Under the pieces are notes generated by a model that saw nothing but the letters and a program-made list of their open reading frames with translations, had not been told where the DNA came from and did no database searches. From contig CAWEHT010000353.1 of NCBI GenBank assembly GCA_963808455.1, forward strand, positions 1 to 6,574: a stretch of 6,574 nt of DNA, in the 5' to 3' direction. The stretch is from CAWEHT01 sp963808455 (GTDB taxonomy: Bacteria > Chloroflexota > Anaerolineae > CG2-30-64-16). Made by a program: the position numbers and the translations under genes. Below, in pieces: positions 1 through 5,291 of this stretch. Position 1 is the stretch's first letter, and the number at the start of each line of letters is the position of its first letter.

Positions 1-13
1 AACAAAAGTGGCG

Positions 14-69
14 TAGTCCCATTGACAACCCGCCGGAAACCTGCTATTTATGTATAGGGCTGGGGACTA
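14..69. repeat. Short inverted repeat flanking the probable promoter
   Basis: TAGTCCC at 14-20 is repeated in inverted orientation as GGGACTA at 63-69, with 42 bases between the arms. The arms bracket the probable promoter of the recombinase-like gene, one just upstream of the -35 and one near the expected transcription start. That is where the two half-sites of a looping or dimeric repressor could sit. Seven-base arms at this spacing also arise by chance, so this is a weak call. Confidence 0.3.
22..50 (+). promoter_or_regulatory. Probable sigma-70-like promoter of the recombinase-like gene
   Basis: A perfect -35 hexamer TTGACA (22-27) is followed after 17 bases by TATTTA (45-50). The -10 matches only the first three consensus positions. 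An AT-rich run continues to about base 56, so the exact -10 could lie slightly further right. Transcription would start near 57-60, giving a leader of about 40 bases before the ATG at 99. Confidence 0.45.
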
Positions 70-88
70 TACGAAACCACGGCAATTC

Positions 89-93
89 GGAGG
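89..93 (+). promoter_or_regulatory. Ribosome binding site that fixes the start at 99
   Basis: GGAGG at 89-93 lies five bases before the ATG at 99. The in-frame GTG at 93 overlaps this Shine-Dalgarno sequence and therefore cannot use it, so 99 is the better start. Confidence 0.75.
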
Positions 94-98
94 TGGTC

Positions 99-1058
99 AT
101 GCCCGAGGAACAGTTCGCTTTATTCCCGGAGGGCCGGGGCTCAGCCGGGGAGCCAACGGGCCCTCTCACCACAGTGCCTGCGGCTCTCGACGAGAATTCC
201 TCTCTGGCCGCAGCCATCACAAATTTCCACCCCTTCATGGTCGGGCAGGGCTTCTCCGACAACACCATCCGGGCCTTCCAGGCGGACCTGCACCTGCTCA
301 GCCGGCACCTGGCGCCCAATCGCGCCATCGGCAGCATCGGCCAGGCCGATCTCGAGCAGTTCCTCACCTGGCTCCGCGTCGGGCGGAACGTGCCATGTAG
401 CCCAAAAAGCTATGCCAGGCGCCTTACCACGCTCAAGGTGTTCTTCGGGTGGCTCACGGAAGCCAAGATCCTCGAACGCGATCCCGCCGCGCCCCTGATC
501 CACGAGCACCCACTCACGCCACTGCCGGAAATCCTCTACGACAGCGAGATCAACGCGGCGCTGCGCACGGCGCAAGACCTGTTATGGGCGGCCAAGCCCG
601 ACTCGCGACCCTGCCTCCTCTTCAATTTGGTGCTCACCACCGGCATCAAGAAAAGCGAATGCGTGGCGGTGCAGCTCGAGCACCTGGATTTCAGCAATCC
701 GAGTGCTCCCGTGCTTTTCGTGCGCTACGCCGACCCTCGCAAGTCGCTCAAGGAGCGCAGGTTGGCCCTCGGCCCGGGTTTCACACCCGTGTACAGACAA
801 TACCTGCGCGAGTACGAGCCCAAGGACCGGCTGTTTGACTGCACCCCGCGCAACCTGGAATACGTGTTCGCCGACCTGGCCGACCGTGCCGGGATCAGCG
901 GCGGCATCTCCTTCGAGCAGCTACGCTGGACTTGCGCCGTCCGCGATTACCGGCGCGGCGTGGCGCCCGGCCAGCTCCGCCAGAAGCTCGGCCTCTCGCT
1001 GATCAGCTGGCGCGAGACGCTGCCCAAGATCCAGAGGCTGGCGCGGCCGGCGCTGTGA
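99..1058 (+). CDS. Tyrosine recombinase/integrase-family protein, catalytically degenerate
   Basis: A 319-residue protein with the two-domain layout of phage integrases and XerC/D. Residues about 38-120 resemble the helical core-binding (SAM-like) domain, with the typical 'S.NTIRAF..DL..L' and 'ARRLTTLKVFFGWL' patterns. Residues about 143-305 follow the catalytic domain. Active members cut and rejoin DNA through a tyrosine nucleophile supported by an R-K-H-R-H/W set. Here the box I 'TGLRxSE' pattern reads TGIKKSE, so Arg becomes Lys. The beta-hairpin Lys is kept (KSLKERRLAL). Box II 'HxLRH' reads EQLRW, losing the first His but keeping Arg. 'LGH' reads LGL, and the tyrosine position nine residues later is Leu. 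The frame is intact, of normal length, and has a good ribosome binding site, so the protein is probably made. It may bind DNA without recombining it. It is convergent with the Kelch regulator, 72 bases away. No adjacent excisionase or attachment sites were seen. Family membership is fairly sure; inactivity is inferred from motif alignment by eye. Confidence 0.85.
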   Translation: MPEEQFALFPEGRGSAGEPTGPLTTVPAALDENSSLAAAITNFHPFMVGQGFSDNTIRAFQADLHLLSRHLAPNRAIGSIGQADLEQFLTWLRVGRNVPCSPKSYARRLTTLKVFFGWLTEAKILERDPAAPLIHEHPLTPLPEILYDSEINAALRTAQDLLWAAKPDSRPCLLFNLVLTTGIKKSECVAVQLEHLDFSNPSAPVLFVRYADPRKSLKERRLALGPGFTPVYRQYLREYEPKDRLFDCTPRNLEYVFADLADRAGISGGISFEQLRWTCAVRDYRRGVAPGQLRQKLGLSLISWRETLPKIQRLARPAL

Positions 1059-1130
1059 ATGGACAGATGGTTGCCCGGGCAGGGCCGGCAAACGCGGGCA
1101 GCCATGGCCCGGCCGCCGGAGGAGGTCAAC

Positions 1131-2582
1131 TCAAGGGATTTTCGCCGATGGGATCAGGATGCGATAGATAGCCTGATATTCTTCGTCGAGGGCAAGGTAA
1201 CCGCCGCTCCAACCGCCGACAGCGTAGATCTTCTCGCCGTCCGCCGCCAAACCCAGGGTGCGCCACTGTTCGACAACCGGCGACTCGGTCTTCGACCAGG
1301 CGCCACTCAGCACGTCATATTCCTCGTTGTAGGCCAGCGTGTTGTTCCAGCCACCGCCTATAGCATAGAGGTGGTTGCTCAACGACACCAGGCCCAGGCC
1401 AGCCCGCGCTTCGTTGAGCGGCGCCTTGACGGACCATGGGCCGGTCTTGCTGCCCTCGCCTTTGGGATCGTAAGCTTCCGTCGTTGACAGCTCGCGTTGG
1501 CCGTCGTAGCCGCCGACAACGTAGATCAACCCCTGCAACGTGCCGGCGGCCATGAAGCCCCGCGTTTCCGGCATGGAAGTGAGGGCGGCCCACGTGTTGG
1601 ACCGGGGATCGTATGCGTAGGTCTCGGCACGATAGCTCGTGCCGTCCCAGCCGCCAAACAGGTAAAGCTTACCGTCCTGCACGGCCAGAGCATAGGCCGC
1701 GCGCGGCGTTGGGAGGGGAGCCGCATCGCTCCAGGTATCAGTCTGGGGGTCATACACCTCGAGCGCAGCAGTGACGCCGTGCCTTACCGCCGGCGGCGGG
1801 CCAGAGGGCTTGAGGGGGCTGAGCGATACCCCCGGGGCGGGGGAGGCCGTGGGCTGGTCGGGGCTCATCAGGGCGGTGCGGCCAAGAGTGCCACCCGGCA
1901 CATAGATGCGTCCACCGAGCTGGGCGCCCGCGATGTTGGCCACCGGTATGGGCTTGCGCGCGGCGGATAGCCAGCCGTTGCTGGCTGGATCGTAGATATC
2001 CACCTCGTCGCTGACGCCCCCCGAACCTTCGCCACCGATGGCGTAGAGCTTGTCTCCGGCTGCGACGAGGGCGAGCCGGCTGCGCGCCTCCGGCAGCGGC
2101 GCGTGGGCGGTCCAACGCGGCACATCCGTGCGCGGGGTGATCGACACCTCGGGCTGGCCCGCATCGCTGAAGGCGCTGGCCTGCAGGCCCGCGCCTCGGC
2201 TCCGCCACCAGGCCGGCAAGAACAGGGCCAGGACCACCGCGAAAGCCGCCAGGATCACGTAGGCGCGTTGCCAGGGCGCGATGCTGGCATCCGGCAAGGC
2301 CAGCGGCTCAGGCTCGGGGGCCGGCCCGGCGGTCGCCGCGGCCGCGATAATTGCCCCCGGGGCCGTCCCCTGGATCTGGACCAGGCCCCGCCGCACGGCT
2401 TCCATGGTTGCTTCCGTGCGCGATGCCACGCCCAGCTTCTCGAAGATGTTCCGGATGTGGACCTTGACGGTGTTGGGGCTGATCACCAGATCGCGCGCGA
2501 TCTGCTGATTGGTCGCACCCGTGGCGACCAATTTCAGGACTTCCAACTCCCGCTCGCTCAGAGGCGGCAGATCCCCAATCAT
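1131..2582 (-). CDS. Putative membrane-tethered LuxR-type HTH regulator with extracytoplasmic Kelch propeller
   Basis: A 483-residue protein with three parts. Residues about 7-66 form a complete LuxR/NarL-type helix-turn-helix, including 'LSERELEVLKLVATG', 'TNQQIARDLVISPNTVKVH' and 'IFEKLGV'. Residues 72-104 are an Ala/Pro-rich linker. Residues 107-126 form one strongly hydrophobic segment (YVILAAFAVVLALFLPAWW), read here as a membrane anchor. Residues about 156-475 hold six Kelch repeats with the usual 'LYAIGG', 'YDP...W' and 'PLP.AR' signatures, enough for a six-bladed propeller. The second repeat carries a roughly 35-residue Pro/Ser-rich insertion. The layout implies DNA binding in the cytoplasm and a ligand- or partner-binding propeller outside, a one-component design analogous to ToxR/CadC but with a LuxR HTH. 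The Arg residues just after the membrane segment make the topology less than certain. The gene starts 40 bases after the phosphorylase stop, with no strong Shine-Dalgarno (AAGG about 11 bases upstream), so co-transcription is likely. Domain calls are strong; the ligand and target genes are unknown. Confidence 0.88.
   Translation of the reverse strand: MIGDLPPLSERELEVLKLVATGATNQQIARDLVISPNTVKVHIRNIFEKLGVASRTEATMEAVRRGLVQIQGTAPGAIIAAAATAGPAPEPEPLALPDASIAPWQRAYVILAAFAVVLALFLPAWWRSRGAGLQASAFSDAGQPEVSITPRTDVPRWTAHAPLPEARSRLALVAAGDKLYAIGGEGSGGVSDEVDIYDPASNGWLSAARKPIPVANIAGAQLGGRIYVPGGTLGRTALMSPDQPTASPAPGVSLSPLKPSGPPPAVRHGVTAALEVYDPQTDTWSDAAPLPTPRAAYALAVQDGKLYLFGGWDGTSYRAETYAYDPRSNTWAALTSMPETRGFMAAGTLQGLIYVVGGYDGQRELSTTEAYDPKGEGSKTGPWSVKAPLNEARAGLGLVSLSNHLYAIGGGWNNTLAYNEEYDVLSGAWSKTESPVVEQWRTLGLAADGEKIYAVGGWSGGYLALDEEYQAIYRILIPSAKIP
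1767..1877 (-). other. Pro/Ser-rich insertion within Kelch repeat 2
   Basis: Residues about 236-272 of the Kelch regulator separate the 'RIYVPGG' strand from the 'LEVYDPQTDTW' strand of the second repeat. They are rich in Pro, Ser and Ala and look unstructured. The other five repeats have only short turns at this position. The insertion would form a long loop at the face or edge of the propeller. Confidence 0.6.
2487..2504. repeat. 18-base perfect palindrome inside the HTH coding region
   Basis: CAGATCGCGCGCGATCTG reads the same on both strands. It encodes part of the HTH (QIARDL) of the Kelch regulator, so codon choice alone may explain it. Its length is unusual for this window, and an intragenic operator is possible but unsupported. 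Confidence 0.5.
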
Positions 2583-2599
2583 TGCCGGCTTTGCCTTGC

Positions 2600-2611
2600 A
2601 TCGATATCGAT
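2600..2611. promoter_or_regulatory. 12-base palindrome between glgP and the Kelch regulator gene
   Basis: ATCGATATCGAT is perfectly self-complementary. It lies in the 40-base gap between the phosphorylase stop and the regulator start, ending 17 bases before the ATG on the minus strand. It is AT-rich in a GC-rich region. It could be an operator, for example for autoregulation, or a weak RNA hairpin affecting translation. The function is not established. Confidence 0.35.
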
Positions 2612-2622
2612 CAGCGTCCGAC

Positions 2623-5175
2623 TCACGCCCAACGTGTCAGGTGCACCGCGAACCGGTTCGGCAAGTCCGCGTGGTGAGGGCGGACCCGCACGCCGTAAGC
2701 AAAGTCGCCACTGTTGGGCGAGCTGAAGTTCACCTCGTAGCCGACCTGGCCGTCCGTGCGGTCTTTGGCGCCGGGTGACATCGGCAAGCTGATTGCGTCG
2801 CTCAGGTCATCGCCTTGCGCGTGGCCGTACACCAGTTCCACCGCCAGGTCTTCGGGCCGTAGCGGGCCGGGCCGCAGCTCAGCCTGCACTGCCAGCGACT
2901 GCCCCACACGCAACTCGCAGGATGACGGGCCGGTTGCGCGCAGCCCCACCTGAGGCCAGGCCTGCACCACCCGCGCCTGCCACTCGGCCAGGGCGCGGGC
3001 CGCCGTGAAGTCATCGCGCCCCAGGCGCGCGCCGAGCGCTCCGGCCGGCACGTAGTAATCTCTGACATACTCCTTGAGCATGCGGGCCACGCTGAACTGC
3101 GGGCCAATGGAGGTGATCGCCGCACGCATGATCTCCAGCCAGTCGTGAGGCAGGCCGTTGGCGTCCAACCTGTAGAAACGCGGCACGATCTCATCTTCCA
3201 GCAAGTGATATAGCGAAAGGGCGTCAGCCTCATCCTGGGCGGCCTCGTCCTGGTACTCGCGCTCTTCGCCCACGGCCCAGCCATCCGCGCCGTTGTAACC
3301 CTCTACCCACCAGCCATCGAGGACACTACAGCTGGGGACGCCGTTCAAGCCGGCCTTCTGCCCACTCGTCCCGCTCGCCTCGAGGGGCCGGCGCGGCGTG
3401 TTCAGCCATAGGTCAACGCCGGCGACCAAATGACGCGCCAGGTTGATATCGTAGTCCGCGACGAACACCACGCGGCCGGCAAAGCCCGGCTGGCGGCTCA
3501 GCTGATAGATATTCTGGATCAGCGCCTTGCCAGGCTCATCTGCCGGGTGGGCCTTGCCGGCAAACACGACCTGCACCGGGCATTCGGGGTTGTTCAGCAG
3601 CCGCTTGAGCCGCTCCTGGTCGCGGAAGAGCAAGGCCGCGCGCTTATACGTGGCGAAGCGCCGGGCAAAGCCGATCGTCAGCCCCCGCGGGTCGAACAGC
3701 TTTTCGGCAGCGTTGATCTCAGCCGGTCCACGGTGCACGCTGACCATATGTTCCACCGTGCGCTCCCGGATGATCCGCAAGGCGTGCTGCTTGGCCGTGT
3801 CGTGGGCAGCCCAAAGCTCGGCGTCAGGGATGCGATGAATGCCGTCCCAGGCAGCGGGCTCCTCGATATGCTCACGCCAGGCCGGGCCGAGGTAGCGATC
3901 GAACAGTGAAGCCAGGGCCGGGTGCAGCCAGCTGTCGGTGTGCACACCATTGGTGATGTGGCCGATGGGCACATCGGCCAGCGGCACTTCGGGCCACAGC
4001 GTATGCCACATGCGGCGTGAGACCTCGCCGTGGAGCTTGCTCACGCCATTGGCGCGGCCGGCGGTGCACAGCGCCAGCACGGTCATGCTGAACTGCGGGC
4101 CCCAGGCGTAGTCATAGGTGCCCAACGCGAGGAATTCCTCGCGCCCGATGCCCAATTGGCCCCAGAATCCGCTGAAGAAGCGATCCATCAGGTCGAAGTG
4201 GAAAGCGTCGTTGCCGGCCGGCACGGGGGTATGGGTCGTGAACAGGCTGTCGGCCCTGGTGGCCCACAACGCAGCTGAGTACGGCAAATGTTGGTCCTGG
4301 ACATATTCGCGCAGCCGCTCCAGTTGCAAGAACGCCGCGTGGCCTTCGTTCATGTGCCACATGGTGGGCCGCAAGCCCAGCGCCTTCAGCGTGCGCACGC
4401 CGCCGATGCCCAGCACCACCTCCTGCGAGATGCGCATCTCCTGGTTGCCGCCGTACAGTCGCGCCGCCAGCTCGCGGTCGCTCAGGGCGTTCTGGGCAAC
4501 GTCGGTATCCATGAGGAAGATGGGCACACGACCGACCTGGAAGCGCCAGATCTTGGCGTAGATGCTGCGGCCGGGCACGTCCACGCTGATCATGATTTCC
4601 TTGCCGTTCGCGTCGCACGCCGCGGTGGCCGGCACGTCGTTGAAGTCTAGCTTTTCATAGATGGCCTGCTGGCGCCCTTCGGCGTCGATGCGCTGCTCGA
4701 AATACCCCTGCGGATAAAGAAAACCGACGCCCACGAAGGGCAGGCCGAGATCGCTGGCAGTCTTGCAGTGGTCGCCGGCCAGAACGCCCAGGCCGCCAGA
4801 ATAGATCGGCAAGGCCTCGTGCAAACCGAACTCGAAACAGAAATAGGCGATCAACTCCTTGTCATGCTCCGGATAGGTGCGCCCCCACCACGTGCTCGCG
4901 GGGTGCATATAAGCATCGAAAGCACCCATCACCGCCTCATAGCGAGCGACATAGGCGGGGTTATCGGCCGCACCGTCGAGCTTGTGCTGATCGATCCGGC
5001 GCAAGAATTTTACCGGGTTGTGGTTCACTTCTTTCCAGAGACCGGGGTCGATCTCTTGATAGAGCGTTTGCGCCTCAGGATGCCAGCTCCACCAAAGGTT
5101 ATAGGCGAGCTCGACCAGACGCTCGATGCGAGGGTCAGGGGTCGGATAAACGGTCACTTGACCCAAAATATTCAC
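2623..5175 (-). CDS. glgP: Alpha-glucan (glycogen/maltodextrin) phosphorylase, short type
   Basis: This 850-residue cytoplasmic enzyme of family GT35 uses phosphate to remove glucose from the non-reducing ends of alpha-1,4-glucans, giving glucose-1-phosphate (EC 2.4.1.1). Residues about 12-110 match the DUF3417-type N-terminal region ('LAYNLWWSWHPEAQ'). The catalytic core follows: 'YFCFEFGLHEALPIYSGGLG' (about 111-130), 'HMNEGHAAFL' (about 274), 'GHITNGVHTDSWLHP' (about 405-419), 'GFARRFATYKRA' (about 502-513) and 'VFAGKAHPADEPGK' (about 537-550). The pyridoxal-phosphate site 'EASGTSGQKAGLNG' (about 599-612) has its Schiff-base Lys at about 607. Length and motifs fit the shorter bacterial/archaeal branch (TIGR02094-like) rather than the E. 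coli MalP/GlgP branch. The open frame extends upstream to a TTG at 5262, but the GTG at 5175 is chosen for three reasons. It follows GGAGG by six bases, it gives the usual family N-terminus (NILGQVTVYP), and the likely transcription start lies downstream of the earlier start codons. The Kelch regulator gene follows 40 bases after the stop. Confidence 0.96.
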   Translation of the reverse strand: MNILGQVTVYPTPDPRIERLVELAYNLWWSWHPEAQTLYQEIDPGLWKEVNHNPVKFLRRIDQHKLDGAADNPAYVARYEAVMGAFDAYMHPASTWWGRTYPEHDKELIAYFCFEFGLHEALPIYSGGLGVLAGDHCKTASDLGLPFVGVGFLYPQGYFEQRIDAEGRQQAIYEKLDFNDVPATAACDANGKEIMISVDVPGRSIYAKIWRFQVGRVPIFLMDTDVAQNALSDRELAARLYGGNQEMRISQEVVLGIGGVRTLKALGLRPTMWHMNEGHAAFLQLERLREYVQDQHLPYSAALWATRADSLFTTHTPVPAGNDAFHFDLMDRFFSGFWGQLGIGREEFLALGTYDYAWGPQFSMTVLALCTAGRANGVSKLHGEVSRRMWHTLWPEVPLADVPIGHITNGVHTDSWLHPALASLFDRYLGPAWREHIEEPAAWDGIHRIPDAELWAAHDTAKQHALRIIRERTVEHMVSVHRGPAEINAAEKLFDPRGLTIGFARRFATYKRAALLFRDQERLKRLLNNPECPVQVVFAGKAHPADEPGKALIQNIYQLSRQPGFAGRVVFVADYDINLARHLVAGVDLWLNTPRRPLEASGTSGQKAGLNGVPSCSVLDGWWVEGYNGADGWAVGEEREYQDEAAQDEADALSLYHLLEDEIVPRFYRLDANGLPHDWLEIMRAAITSIGPQFSVARMLKEYVRDYYVPAGALGARLGRDDFTAARALAEWQARVVQAWPQVGLRATGPSSCELRVGQSLAVQAELRPGPLRPEDLAVELVYGHAQGDDLSDAISLPMSPGAKDRTDGQVGYEVNFSSPNSGDFAYGVRVRPHHADLPNRFAVHLTRWA

Positions 5176-5181
5176 GCGACG

Positions 5182-5186
5182 CCTCC
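5182..5186 (-). promoter_or_regulatory. Ribosome binding site that fixes the glgP start
   Basis: On the minus strand GGAGG at 5186-5182 is followed by six bases and then the GTG at 5175. The upstream alternatives, ATG at 5229 and TTG at 5262, have no comparable Shine-Dalgarno. Confidence 0.8.
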
Positions 5187-5232
5187 GTAAGATATCAGGC
5201 AGTCCGACGCTGAAAGCTCTGATTTTCATGCC

Positions 5233-5261
5233 ATTGTAGGGTAACACCGGCGGGCTGTCCA
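5233..5261 (-). promoter_or_regulatory. Sigma-70-like promoter of glgP
   Basis: Read on the minus strand, TGGACA (5261-5256, five of six matches to TTGACA) and TACAAT (5238-5233, five of six matches to TATAAT) are separated by 17 bases. Transcription would start near 5226, giving a leader of about 50 bases before the GTG at 5175. It probably drives glgP and the downstream Kelch regulator gene. Confidence 0.65.
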
Positions 5262-5279
5262 ATCGGGAGCTTGCTATGC

Positions 5280-5285
5280 TATCAT
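5280..5285 (+). promoter_or_regulatory. Possible -10 element for a leaderless transcript of the DUF3524 gene
   Basis: TATCAT (five of six matches to TATAAT) ends six bases before the GTG at 5292, which places the expected transcription start on the start codon itself. No convincing -35 is present. The GAGGG before the GTG is too close to act as a normal Shine-Dalgarno. Leaderless translation would explain both observations. The site lies back-to-back with the glgP promoter. Confidence 0.35.
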
Positions 5286-5291
5286 CGAGGG

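Noticed and set aside
141..575. Minus-strand open frame of 144 codons under the recombinase-like gene
   Set aside because: It is antisense to a sequence with clear integrase-domain patterns and has no promoter, ribosome binding site or family signature.
99..1058. Active integrase marking the edge of a mobile element
   Set aside because: The catalytic tyrosine and other key residues are missing, and no flanking tRNA, direct repeats or excisionase were seen in the window.
1059..1130. Possible bidirectional terminator between the convergent recombinase-like and Kelch genes (GGCCGG at 1083-1088 pairing with CCGGCC at 1109-1114)
   Set aside because: The loop is 20 bases, alternative pairings are equally good in this GC-rich sequence, and no T-run follows on either strand.
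1497..1970. Plus-strand open frame opposite the Kelch repeats, and similar ones at 1059-1487 and 2103-2726
   Set aside because: All are antisense to well-supported Kelch/HTH coding sequence, lack Shine-Dalgarno sequences and resemble no family.
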